Assembly (NCBI RefSeq): GCF_025685625.1
Contig: NZ_JAGSYI010000003.1
Coordinates: 434,001 to 498,000 of the forward strand
Origin: Acidicapsa acidisoli
GTDB taxonomy: Bacteria; Acidobacteriota; Terriglobia; Terriglobales; Acidobacteriaceae
DNA length: 64,000 nucleotides
Direction of reading: 5' to 3'
Shown piece by piece: positions 8,412-18,245 of the stretch. The notes under the pieces are model-generated. The model did not search any database and was not told where the DNA came from. It was given only the letters and a program-made list of their open reading frames with translations. A program made the position numbers and the translations under genes. Within the stretch, counting starts at the first letter, position 1. The number at the start of each line of letters is the position of its first letter.

Positions 8412-9635
8412 GTGAACCCTGAAACACAACTTCCGGCAGCCGAAAAGAATCCTGAATCAAGTCCGGATTCGAGGCCGGACTTGCGGCCAAATTTGCGTCC
8501 AGACCTCCGAATTACTTCCGAACATGGGTCCGCGCGGACGCAACCGCAGCTTTTCCCGGAACCGGCGGAAACGCGCTTTCTGAAATGGATGCTCTTCGGC
8601 CCAAAGGGCGTTCGCGTCGGTTGGTCCGTTGCCCTGTTTCTGGTTCTTACCTTCCTTTCCATGGGAGTTCTGGGATCGGTAGCCGCGCTGCTCCTGCCCA
8701 ATGTCTTCCATGTCAAGCCGGGCGTATTTACACCTGCCAGTGCGATCACCGAAGAACTGCTCCAGTTCCTCGGACTTCTCGCCGCAGCCGCAATCTGCGC
8801 ACTCATCGAGCGCCGGCGAATTCTCGATTACAACCTACGCGGCCCTAACCGCGCCTTGCATTTTTTCGCAGGGCTATTGGGCGGATTTATCGCCCTGACC
8901 GCTCTCGTGGGCGCGCTTTACGCCGGAGGTTGGTTGCATCTGGGCGCGGTTTCCCTCAGCGGCATAGCCATCGTTCGCTTCGGCGCACTCTGGGCCCTCG
9001 TCTTTCTGCTCACTGGCCTCAGCGAAGAAGGCATGACACGCTGCTACATGCTATTTACCCTTGCGCGCGGGATGAACTACTGGTGGGCGCTGGGCTCGGT
9101 TACCTCATTCAGCATGTTGGCGCTTTGGAACAGCCATGGGAGCGGCTCAGGCGGCGTCTACCTCATGGCGCTGCTCGGGGTTGCGCCTTGCCTGGTGTTG
9201 CATCTCAAGAAATCGGCCTCTGCAGGGTTCTGGCAGGCTGCGTGGCTAACCTCCACCTTCTTCGGCTACGTCCACACCTTCAACAAAGGCGAAACCTGGG
9301 TAGGAATCTTTTCCGCCGCAGCCATCGGCTTTGTTTTCTGCGCTAGCGTCCGTCTGACCGGCTCGGCATGGTGGGCGATTGGATTTCATGCCGCGTGGGA
9401 TTGGGCGCAGACTTTCTTTTATGGCACCGCAGACAGTGGCATTCAACCGACGGGCCATCTCCTGAACACCAGTCCCGCTGGCGCGGCGATCTGGAGCGGT
9501 GGCAGTGATGGACCGGAAGGCAGTCTCTTGGTGATTCCTGTCATCCTTTTCGTCCTCATCGTCTTAATTCTGATCTACGGCCGCCGGGCCAGAGTCGAAT
9601 CCCCTTCCCCGGTTGCGCAGCCCCAGCTATCCTAA
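8412..9635 (+). CDS. CPBP-family intramembrane protease (CAAX/Abi)
   Basis: A 407-residue multi-pass membrane protein. After a hydrophilic, Pro/Arg-rich N-terminus with a short imperfect internal repeat (RPDLRPNLRPDLR, residues 21-33) come about nine membrane segments. The family's catalytic motifs are present: EEGMTR with E205-E206, FFGYVHTFNKGE, and GFHAAWDWAQ. Family members cleave prenylated or other membrane substrates or act in bacteriocin immunity; here the role is unknown. The start is a GTG with AGGAC 5 nt upstream. Located between a divergent DHH gene and the acylase operon. Confidence 0.85.
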   Translation: MNPETQLPAAEKNPESSPDSRPDLRPNLRPDLRITSEHGSARTQPQLFPEPAETRFLKWMLFGPKGVRVGWSVALFLVLTFLSMGVLGSVAALLLPNVFHVKPGVFTPASAITEELLQFLGLLAAAAICALIERRRILDYNLRGPNRALHFFAGLLGGFIALTALVGALYAGGWLHLGAVSLSGIAIVRFGALWALVFLLTGLSEEGMTRCYMLFTLARGMNYWWALGSVTSFSMLALWNSHGSGSGGVYLMALLGVAPCLVLHLKKSASAGFWQAAWLTSTFFGYVHTFNKGETWVGIFSAAAIGFVFCASVRLTGSAWWAIGFHAAWDWAQTFFYGTADSGIQPTGHLLNTSPAGAAIWSGGSDGPEGSLLVIPVILFVLIVLILIYGRRARVESPSPVAQPQLS

Positions 9636-9676
9636 GCAAGCTGATTGAAGACATTTGGCAACATCCGGCAAATCGG

Positions 9677-12202
9677 ATGGAAAACCTGGAGATAAACGCT
9701 TTGACACGAGTAAGTCGCTGGCTGCGTCGCACCCTGTGGGCCTTGGGTGGAATCATCGCCATTGTGCTCCTGCTGGCTGGCAGCGGACTCTTCTGGATTC
9801 ACCACGCGATGGTGACGTCGCTTCCGCAGTTAGACGGCAACCTGAAACTAGCCGGACTTTCCGCTCCCGTAACTGTCCGCCGCGATGGCCACGGCGTACC
9901 GCACATTGAAGCCGCGACGCAGAACGATCTGCTGCTCGCTCAGGGATACATCACAGCTCAGGACCGGCTCTGGCAGATGGACATGCTGCGCCGCAATGCG
10001 GCTGGCGAACTGGCCGAGATCCTGGGGCCTTCACTGGTGGAGCACGATAAGGCCATGCGCGTCTTCCAGTTCCGCAACGTGGCCCAGCGTGTCTATAACA
10101 GCCTTCCGGACGCCGACCGCCATCGCTATGAGCAATACGCCGCCGGCGTAAACCAGTTCATGAATCAAAGTCAGGGTCACTTTCCCTCGGAGTTCCGATT
10201 CCTGCATTACCGCCCGCGTCGGTGGTCCCCGGTAGATTCAATCCTGATCGGCCTGAATATGGTGGAAAGCCTCGACTCCCACTGGGATGTCAAACTCTCC
10301 CGCGAACGCATCGCACGCCGCCTGCACGATCCCAAACTCGAAGCGGATCTCTATCCCACCGGCTCCTGGCGCGACCAGCCGCCGACAGGAGCAGTCGCGG
10401 ACATGACGCAGCCACATCCCCCACCGCCGCTGCCTGACGACGAAGACGACGACAAGACCGAGACGAAAACTGCCGCGCCCGCCCGTTTTTATCCAGACAA
10501 TCTCTATCCCGACCACCCTTATGAAGACGCAAGCAACTTGAAACAAATTCGGCAAATCGAAGGGCTTCCCTCCTGCGACGGCTGCACCCCGGGCTCGAAT
10601 AACTGGGTCATCGCCGGAAAACACACCGCAAGCGGTAAACCGCTGCTTTCCAATGACATGCACCTCGGCCTTTCCGTTCCGAACATCTGGTACATGGCCG
10701 ATCTCAAGGCTCCCGGTCTGCATGTCGCCGGGGTTACGCTGCCAGGAATGCCGCTGGTCATCGCGGGCCATAACGACCACGTGGCATGGGGTTTTACCGC
10801 GCTCTATGGAGACGTGCAGGATCTGTACGTGGAAAAGCTCGACGGCAAGGGCAACTACGCCGGTCCTCAGGGCAACTGGCTGCCTCTGGCGCACTCGGAG
10901 GAAACGATCCACGTGCGCTTTAACAAAGACGTCAAGGTGGATGTGCAGCTCACGGCGCACGGCCCCTTGCTGAACCCGATCTTCAAGAACGAAACCCGGC
11001 CCATCGCGCTGCATTGGACACTCTATGACCCGGCGATCGGAACCATCCCGCTCTACGAGATGAACACCGCACAGGACTGGCCGCATTTCTCGAATGCCCT
11101 TGCCGCCTGGTGCTGGCCGACGCAGAATGTCGTCTACGCGGACGACGCAGGGCACATCGCCTATCATGCAGTCGGCAAGGTTCCACTGCGCCCCGCTGGC
11201 CTGATGGGCATTCCCATACAGGATTGGCAGCATGAGTGGCAGGGGTATATTCCCTTTGACCAGCTTCCCTATTCCGTAGATCCACCCTCGGGACTGCTGG
11301 CCACGGCCAATGCCCGCGTCACTCCCAATGACACCAAATTTCCCCTCACGCTGGAGTGGCCCGACCCCTACCGCGCCGAGCGTGTCTATATGGACCTTCG
11401 CGGCCGCGACAAGCTCACACGCGAAGATATGCTTCCCGTCCAGACCGACATTTACAGCGAGGTCGATCAAGAGCTGGCGCACCGTTTCGCCTACGCCATT
11501 GACCAGACCTTGCAGAAATCTCAAAGCAACGGAGCCGATGCCCGCCTCAAGCAAGCTGCCGACATACTGCGAAGCTGGGATGGCCGAATGTCCGCCGATT
11601 CGCCGGCGGCATCGATCATTTATCGCGCGCGCCAAGCCTTCTGGCATCTTATTCTCGACCCCAAGCTGGGCAGCGACTTCGACTCCTACGACTGGGCGGA
11701 GAAGGACTTTGCCGAGGAAGAGATCATCATGCACGGCTCCGGTGCAGCGACGCCCAGTCCATGGCTTCCCGCCAATTACAAGGATTGGGACGCACTGCTC
11801 ACCGAGGCCGTTCGCAAAGGATTGCAAGACGGCAAAGCGCCGGAGAACGTGTCGCACTGGAACTACGGCTCCTGGCATGTCATCGACCTCGAACACCCGG
11901 TCTATCAGTTGCTGCCAATCGTCAAAGGCTGGTCCGGAACGGGCGAGCAGCCTCTGAGCGGAGGTCACACAACCATCAAGCAGGTCGGCCGCGCCTTTGG
12001 CCCGAGTCAGCGCTTCACCATGGACTGGAGCGCTCCGGACGCCTCAACCGAAAACATCGTCCTCGGCGAGAGCGGCGACCCATCGAGTCAGTGGTTCGAG
12101 GACCAGTGGCCTGCATGGTACGGAGGCACGACCTTCCCGCTGCCTTTTTCTCCGTCAGCTGTAGCCGCACAGACCACCCACACGCTTGAACTGGTGCCGT
12201 AA
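9677..12202 (+). CDS. Penicillin acylase family N-terminal-nucleophile hydrolase, membrane-anchored
   Basis: An 841-residue Ntn hydrolase that should self-cleave and hydrolyse an amide bond (beta-lactam side chain, acyl-homoserine lactone or similar). A single N-terminal membrane segment (about residues 18-42) anchors or exports it. The alpha chain includes VRRDGHGVPHIEA and LLLAQGYITAQDRLWQMDML. An acidic, Pro-rich spacer (about 245-265) precedes the nucleophile Ser307 in CTPGSNNWVIAG. The beta chain includes LLSNDMHLGLSVPNIWY and GHNDHVAWGFTA. A TTG at 9701 with GGAG 9 nt upstream is an alternative start. Its stop abuts the next gene's GTG with no gap, implying an operon. Confidence 0.9.
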   Translation: MENLEINALTRVSRWLRRTLWALGGIIAIVLLLAGSGLFWIHHAMVTSLPQLDGNLKLAGLSAPVTVRRDGHGVPHIEAATQNDLLLAQGYITAQDRLWQMDMLRRNAAGELAEILGPSLVEHDKAMRVFQFRNVAQRVYNSLPDADRHRYEQYAAGVNQFMNQSQGHFPSEFRFLHYRPRRWSPVDSILIGLNMVESLDSHWDVKLSRERIARRLHDPKLEADLYPTGSWRDQPPTGAVADMTQPHPPPPLPDDEDDDKTETKTAAPARFYPDNLYPDHPYEDASNLKQIRQIEGLPSCDGCTPGSNNWVIAGKHTASGKPLLSNDMHLGLSVPNIWYMADLKAPGLHVAGVTLPGMPLVIAGHNDHVAWGFTALYGDVQDLYVEKLDGKGNYAGPQGNWLPLAHSEETIHVRFNKDVKVDVQLTAHGPLLNPIFKNETRPIALHWTLYDPAIGTIPLYEMNTAQDWPHFSNALAAWCWPTQNVVYADDAGHIAYHAVGKVPLRPAGLMGIPIQDWQHEWQGYIPFDQLPYSVDPPSGLLATANARVTPNDTKFPLTLEWPDPYRAERVYMDLRGRDKLTREDMLPVQTDIYSEVDQELAHRFAYAIDQTLQKSQSNGADARLKQAADILRSWDGRMSADSPAASIIYRARQAFWHLILDPKLGSDFDSYDWAEKDFAEEEIIMHGSGAATPSPWLPANYKDWDALLTEAVRKGLQDGKAPENVSHWNYGSWHVIDLEHPVYQLLPIVKGWSGTGEQPLSGGHTTIKQVGRAFGPSQRFTMDWSAPDASTENIVLGESGDPSSQWFEDQWPAWYGGTTFPLPFSPSAVAAQTTHTLELVP

Positions 12203-14029
12203 GTGGGCGCAATTCGCAAGCTTCAACCCGCCGCGTTGTCCGTCGATTCTCTGGCAAGCCGGTTTCACTTTCGCAACGGCATCCTGCTCATCCCGCTCGC
12301 AGCCCTGCTCGCATCGAGTCCGAGGATGATTCGCGGTGTCTCCTGCGGCCACGATTTCGGATTTCATCTGATTTCATGGTTCGAGACACAGCGAAGCTGG
12401 AGCCAGGGAGTTCTCTATCCCCATTGGGCGCAAACACCCAACTGGGGTGCCGGCGAGGCCCGTTTCCTCTTCTACCCGCCGATCACGTGGATCGTCGGCG
12501 CGCTTCTCGGCTATCTCATTCCGTGGACGTGGGTTGCGGCCGCGTTCACATTCCTGTGCCTGACCGCCGTTGGACTCTCAACCCGCGCTCTCGCTCGCAG
12601 TTTTCTTCCGGCCCCTGCGGCCACGCTCGCCGGAGTAATTGCGACCAGCACTCCCTACACACTCTTCACCGCCTACGAACGCACCGCCTTTGGCGAACTC
12701 GCCGCCGCGTTCTGGATTCCCTTGCTGCTGCTCTTCGCCTGGCATCAATCCGAACCTGGCGAGCCTCGAGTCTCGCAATTTGGTCGAGCTATAGACGGCT
12801 CGACGGCACCGCTGGCCCTCCTTCTCGCAGGCACGTGGCTCACCAACGCCCCCGCCGGAGTCATGGCCAGCTACCTGCTCGCCTTCGCGGCACTCGCGGC
12901 GGCTGTTATCCAGCGGCAGTTGTGGCCGATCCTGCGCGCTTCGATTGCGGTAGTAATTGCCTTGGGGCTCGCAGCTTTCTACCTGGTTCCCGCCGCCGTC
13001 GAGCAGCGCTGGATCGCAATTCAGCAGGCTGTGGACGTCGGCATGCGCGTCAGCGATAGCTGGCTCTTCATGCGCCACGCCAGCCCAGACCTAGCGCTAC
13101 ACGATCAGGTTTTGCATCTCGCGTCCACCATCGCCGTGCTCACTACAGCCCTTGCCCTGGCGGCGCTGATCTTCTGCGCGATGCGACGCAAACTGCTGTC
13201 CTCTAGCCGACGCCTCTCGCTGCCCCTGGCCCTGCTCATCCCGATTCTTTTCCTGCTTCAGCTGCCCCTCTCCGCGCCGGTGTGGAATCTGCTCCCCCGC
13301 TGGCAGTTTCTCCAGTTTCCCTGGCGCTGGCTCTTGGTTCTCGACCTGCCATTCGCAATTTTCCTGGCAGCAGCGACTCCGTTGGGAAGCCGTCGTTCTC
13401 GAATCTGGTCGGCAATCGGCTGGATCGCCGCTCTGCTCCTTGTCGCCGGAGTAGCGACGCAGGTCTTTTTCCAATCCTGCGACGAGGACGACAACGTCGA
13501 AAACCAGGTTGCCGTCTTCCGCGCCGGAACCGGCATCGAGGGCACCGATGAATACGCGGCTGCGGCCAGCGACAACAGCCTCATCGCCTCCGGCCTGCCC
13601 GATGGCTGCCTCGTTTCCGACGCAACCCAGGAGTTGGGCGACAGTGACTCAGGTACCACGCCTGTCTGGTATCCCGAGCAAGGCTCCTGCGATGACACGT
13701 TCACCGCCCAATTGTGGCAAAACGAGCATAAACTCCTTCAGATCGACAGCGATCATGACGGATTCGTCGTTCTACGCCTCAGCCGCTACCCCGCCTGGCT
13801 CATTACGGTCAACGGAAAGCCCCCAAAATCGCTCCCAAATCGCGAAGACGGCCTGATCGCAATTCCGGTCGTTGCCGGACCTTCCATGATCGACGTGCGC
13901 TGGAGCACGACAACCGATGTCAGTTCGGGCCGCTGGATCAGCCTCGCGTCTCTGGTTTTGCTGGCCGGCTTATGGATCGTCGAGCGTCGCAGGAAGGCGA
14001 TTCGTTTATCATCAAGAGAATGTATGTAG
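12203..14029 (+). CDS. Large polytopic membrane protein, PTPS-related/GT-C-like
   Basis: A 608-residue protein with about ten hydrophobic segments and a C-terminal periplasmic region. The segment DFGFHLISWFETQRSW followed by GVLYPHWAQ resembles the D-x-x-x-H loops of bacterial GT-C-type membrane proteins, in particular the group labelled '6-pyruvoyl-tetrahydropterin synthase-related'. The activity is not established for that group. It starts with a GTG immediately after the acylase stop codon and overlaps the start of the polyprenyl synthase gene by 10 nt, so the three are probably co-translated. Involvement in polyprenyl-linked sugar transfer is an inference from that linkage. Confidence 0.65.
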   Translation: MGAIRKLQPAALSVDSLASRFHFRNGILLIPLAALLASSPRMIRGVSCGHDFGFHLISWFETQRSWSQGVLYPHWAQTPNWGAGEARFLFYPPITWIVGALLGYLIPWTWVAAAFTFLCLTAVGLSTRALARSFLPAPAATLAGVIATSTPYTLFTAYERTAFGELAAAFWIPLLLLFAWHQSEPGEPRVSQFGRAIDGSTAPLALLLAGTWLTNAPAGVMASYLLAFAALAAAVIQRQLWPILRASIAVVIALGLAAFYLVPAAVEQRWIAIQQAVDVGMRVSDSWLFMRHASPDLALHDQVLHLASTIAVLTTALALAALIFCAMRRKLLSSSRRLSLPLALLIPILFLLQLPLSAPVWNLLPRWQFLQFPWRWLLVLDLPFAIFLAAATPLGSRRSRIWSAIGWIAALLLVAGVATQVFFQSCDEDDNVENQVAVFRAGTGIEGTDEYAAAASDNSLIASGLPDGCLVSDATQELGDSDSGTTPVWYPEQGSCDDTFTAQLWQNEHKLLQIDSDHDGFVVLRLSRYPAWLITVNGKPPKSLPNREDGLIAIPVVAGPSMIDVRWSTTTDVSSGRWISLASLVLLAGLWIVERRRKAIRLSSRECM

Positions 14030-14922
14030 ACCTGAAGCTCGATGTGAAGTCGCTCATCCGGGAGGGCGCAGAACTCATCGATCAAACACTCGAATCGCTG
14101 ATTCCGGCGGCGACAACCGTCCCCGCGTCAATTCATGGCGCCATGCGCCATTCTGTCTTCGCCGGCGGCAAGCGCCTGCGCCCCGTGCTCGCCATCCAGT
14201 CTGCGATTGCAGTAGCTGGAAGAGCGCCTGCCGGTATCGCCAATCTTGGCGCAGCCCTCGAAATGCTGCACACCTACTCGCTCATCCACGACGACCTGCC
14301 AGCGCTCGACAACGACGATCTCCGCCGCGGAAAGCCTACCTGCCACGTAGCCTTCGGCGAGGCTATCGCCATCCTGGCAGGCGATGCGCTACAAACGCAG
14401 GCCTACGAAGTCCTCGCGAAGCTGGAGTGTCCGGTCGCGGCGATTGTCGAGATCATTCGGCTCGTTGCACAGGCCACCGGCACGGTCGACGGCATGATCG
14501 GCGGTCAGGTGCTCGACCTCGAAGGCGAACACCAAAAACCGACCCCGGCCCTCGTCGAAGCGATCCATCGCGCCAAAACCGGGGCACTGATCCGCGTCAG
14601 CGTCGTCACCGGAGGCATTTTCGCAGGAGCCAGCGCCGAGCAGGCCGCCCGCCTCGACATCTTCGGCCGCAAAGCCGGCCTCGCTTTTCAGATCGTAGAT
14701 GACGTGCTCGACGTCACGCAGGACTCCGAGCAACTCGGCAAGACCGCCGGAAAGGACCTGACCAGCGACAAAGCCACCTGGCCAGCGGTCTTCGGTCTGG
14801 AACAGAGCCTGAAGGACGCCGATCGCCTCATTACCGAGGCATTTGAAGCGTTGCAAAGCTTTGGACCCAATGCCGAGGGCTTGAAAGCAGTGGCCCGTTA
14901 CCTGGTCGAGCGCAAGAACTGA
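14020..14922 (+). CDS. ispA: Polyprenyl (farnesyl/geranylgeranyl) diphosphate synthase
   Basis: A trans-prenyltransferase of 300 residues that elongates allylic diphosphates with IPP. Motifs in order: GGKRLRPVLAIQ (IPP-binding), the first Asp-rich motif LIHDDLPALDNDDLRRG, GDALQTQAYEVL, GQVLDLEG, KTGALI, and the second Asp-rich motif FQIVDDVLDVTQD. DDxxxxD in the first motif is the IspA/bacterial-type arrangement. The ATG at 14020 lies inside the 3' end of the preceding gene; a longer reading from 13972 would lie fully within that gene. The next gene starts 2 nt after the stop. The symbol is by family resemblance; the chain length of the product is not certain. Confidence 0.9.
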   Translation: MYVDLKLDVKSLIREGAELIDQTLESLIPAATTVPASIHGAMRHSVFAGGKRLRPVLAIQSAIAVAGRAPAGIANLGAALEMLHTYSLIHDDLPALDNDDLRRGKPTCHVAFGEAIAILAGDALQTQAYEVLAKLECPVAAIVEIIRLVAQATGTVDGMIGGQVLDLEGEHQKPTPALVEAIHRAKTGALIRVSVVTGGIFAGASAEQAARLDIFGRKAGLAFQIVDDVLDVTQDSEQLGKTAGKDLTSDKATWPAVFGLEQSLKDADRLITEAFEALQSFGPNAEGLKAVARYLVERKN

Positions 14923-14924
14923 CA

Positions 14925-15284
14925 ATGGCCGTTCGATTCGCACCGATGAAGTTGCAGCCCCTCACCGCTGAGGACATCTGGGCCGCGCTGCGCGATTGCT
15001 TCGATCCAGAAGTAAAGCTGAATCTCGTCGATCTGGGACTGATTTACGACGTCGCCATTGAGCCCGATCCGAACTCAACTCCGGCCTTCCCTCGCCAGCG
15101 CGTCAAAGTCACCATGACTCTGACCACTCCGCAATGCCCGGCGAGCGGCCTCATCTTCGAACAGGTCCACAACCGGCTAGCCGGGATTCCGCAAGTGAGC
15201 AAAGTGGAGGTCGACTTGGTCTGGGAACCCAAATGGTCACCGCATCGCATCAGCGAAGCTGGCCGAAAGCAGTTGGGAATCTAG
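14925..15284 (+). CDS. MIP18-family (DUF59) protein, SufT-like
   Basis: A 119-residue protein with the MIP18 fold (EDIWAALRDCFDPEVKLNLVDLGLIYDV) and the conserved Cys loop TLTTPQCPASGLI, ending in VDLVWEPKWSPHRISEAGRK. Members help transfer or assemble iron-sulfur clusters (SufT/PaaD-like). No suf genes are adjacent; it is the last gene of the acylase-membrane protein-IspA run, separated from ispA by 2 nt. An Fe-S maturation role is family-based; its reason for being in this operon is unknown. Confidence 0.85.
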   Translation: MAVRFAPMKLQPLTAEDIWAALRDCFDPEVKLNLVDLGLIYDVAIEPDPNSTPAFPRQRVKVTMTLTTPQCPASGLIFEQVHNRLAGIPQVSKVEVDLVWEPKWSPHRISEAGRKQLGI

Positions 15285-15302
15285 GGCCGACGGGACCTCA
15301 GT

Positions 15303-15704
15303 CTACTTTCGCAAAATGCTCTGAATTCGTTGCCCCTGCACGGACGCCTCCTTCAGATATCCCTCAATCTTGTCCAGAAAGTGCTGGGCATCGTTCAGAT
15401 AGCCGGGAAGGTTCTTCCACCAGGTCCTGACTGTTTCCTGCTCCTCCAGAAGCGCCATTGCAGTTCCGGCTGCAGCGACCGCGACACCAGCCCGGCGACG
15501 GCCAGTTGCGATCAACACTCCGCCGGCCAGGAGCGTGCCAGCCGCTACATAATGTGTCCAATCGGCCGAAGCAGATTGCGGCGACGGCGCGGGCGCTGGC
15601 AGTGAAGCGGAACCCGCTGCGGGCACTTCAGAATACGACGCAAACGCCTGCGGATAGCGGGATTGTGACGAAGCGCCGGAGCGAGGAATAGGAACTGCGA
15701 CCAT
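15303..15704 (-). CDS. Hypothetical protein with two short hydrophobic segments
   Basis: 133 residues: a Ser/Pro/Ala-rich N-terminal 45 residues, then hydrophobic stretches (YVAAGTLLAGGVLIATG and AGVAVAAAGTAMALL), then an amphipathic C-terminal helix (WWKNLPGYLNDAQHFLDKIE). A clear AAGGAGA lies 6 nt before the ATG, which supports real translation. I do not recognise the family. It sits between the SufT-like gene (convergent) and another small gene near the ATP synthase operon. Confidence 0.6.
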   Translation of the reverse strand: MVAVPIPRSGASSQSRYPQAFASYSEVPAAGSASLPAPAPSPQSASADWTHYVAAGTLLAGGVLIATGRRRAGVAVAAAGTAMALLEEQETVRTWWKNLPGYLNDAQHFLDKIEGYLKEASVQGQRIQSILRK

Positions 15705-15773
15705 AGACTTTCTCCTTGCTTACTCTGATGCCGTTTTGCGGCTCACGAACAAAAGCAAATGGAATTCGGATTT

Positions 15774-16085
15774 TTAATCGAGATCGAACTCGCGCAACGG
15801 CTTGCCCTCGGGTGCGTCCTTGGCCTTGCGCAGAGCCTCAGCGAACTTCTTCTCGAGCAGATCGCCCTTGTTCTTCTCGGCTTCCATCGATTGCCGGAAA
15901 ATAGACTCCTTGCGCTCATCCTGGTCGCGCATCGCCTGCGCCGCCGTGGCCAGATCTTCAAAGGTGCGCTTGCGAGGCGCGGATGTGTGGCTGATCAGCG
16001 CGCCAGTCTCCGCATCGATTCGCAGCATCGCGGAGCAATCCGGACATGCAACCTCAAATACCCGATTTGTCTTGCGGCCAGTCAT
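15774..16085 (-). CDS. Small hypothetical protein with CPDC motif
   Basis: 103 residues. The N-terminus has a half zinc-ribbon look (FEVACPDCSAMLRIDAETGA), followed by a long charged region predicted to be coiled coil (LATAAQAMRDQDERKESIFR, then KKFAEALRKAKD). The ATG at 16085 gives the MTGRKTNRVFEV start; an in-frame extension to 16139 is possible but has no ribosome-binding site. It lies downstream of the ATP synthase terminator. Function unknown. Confidence 0.55.
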   Translation of the reverse strand: MTGRKTNRVFEVACPDCSAMLRIDAETGALISHTSAPRKRTFEDLATAAQAMRDQDERKESIFRQSMEAEKNKGDLLEKKFAEALRKAKDAPEGKPLREFDLD

Positions 16086-16215
16086 TTCTAAATGGAATTG
16101 TAGGAGCAATGATCCCGGCTTGTCGCGCGACAGGGGCAAAAATCCGCCAGCTACCTCGTTATATATCAGGTTACTGGTGCTTCCCGAAGAACGGACCGGG
16201 GGCCAACCTCAGGTC

Positions 16216-16255
16216 AAGAAAAAACGCGTCCCGGCCGATTTGGCGAGGACCCGTT
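16216..16255 (-). terminator. Rho-independent terminator of the ATP synthase operon
   Basis: Read on the minus strand, AACG-G-GTCC and GGAC-G-CGTT form a 9-position stem with one G-G mismatch around a loop of about 17 nt. It is followed directly by six T and then CTT. It begins about 20 nt after the atpC stop, in the right orientation to end transcription of the F1Fo block. Confidence 0.8.
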
Positions 16256-16274
16256 CTTTTCTACTTCATTTCTG

Positions 16275-16715
16275 CTATTCCTTGGCCTGTGCGCTGGCCA
16301 GCTTCGCCTCGGCCTCGTTGATCACGCGCTCGGCATCCGCATAAGCGTCCGCGCTGTCGCCAGCCTTATCCCAGAGTTCATGACCGTGTTCAAGCTGCCT
16401 CTGAGCGCTGGGAATATCGATTGCAGAAGGGACCTGCGCATCATTAGCCAGAATCGTCACCCGATCCGGCAGCACCTCGACGAAGCCCCAGCTTACGTTG
16501 TAGCGCGTTCCATCGCCCAGATTTGCGGCACCTCCGGACACGCCATGCAGCGTCACATCTCCCGCGCCGAGTTCGGCCAGCAAAGGAGCGTGCCCGTAGA
16601 GCACCTCCATGTAGCCGTTCTTCGCGGGAAGCTCGACCGCGTCAGCGAGTTCCTCGAAAAGGATGCGCTCGGGCGTTACCAGCCTGACCCGGATTTTGTT
16701 GCTTTCCTCAGCCAT
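16275..16715 (-). CDS. atpC: F1Fo ATP synthase subunit epsilon
   Basis: A central-stalk subunit (146 residues) with the N-terminal beta-sandwich (VRLVTPERILFEELADAVEL, then NGYMEVLYGHAPLLAEL) and a C-terminal helical pair rich in Ala/Glu. In other bacteria the C-terminal helices can inhibit ATP hydrolysis. The ATG lies 9 nt after the atpD stop with AGAGGG upstream. Last gene of the operon, followed by the terminator. Confidence 0.95.
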   Translation of the reverse strand: MAEESNKIRVRLVTPERILFEELADAVELPAKNGYMEVLYGHAPLLAELGAGDVTLHGVSGGAANLGDGTRYNVSWGFVEVLPDRVTILANDAQVPSAIDIPSAQRQLEHGHELWDKAGDSADAYADAERVINEAEAKLASAQAKE

Positions 16716-16724
16716 AACGCCCTC

Positions 16725-18245
<1,521 letters not shown>

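Noticed and set aside
10238-11968. Long open frame on the minus strand opposite the penicillin acylase gene
   Set aside because: It is a shadow frame caused by high GC and codon bias; the plus-strand frame has all the family motifs, and the minus-strand translation shows no recognisable domain.
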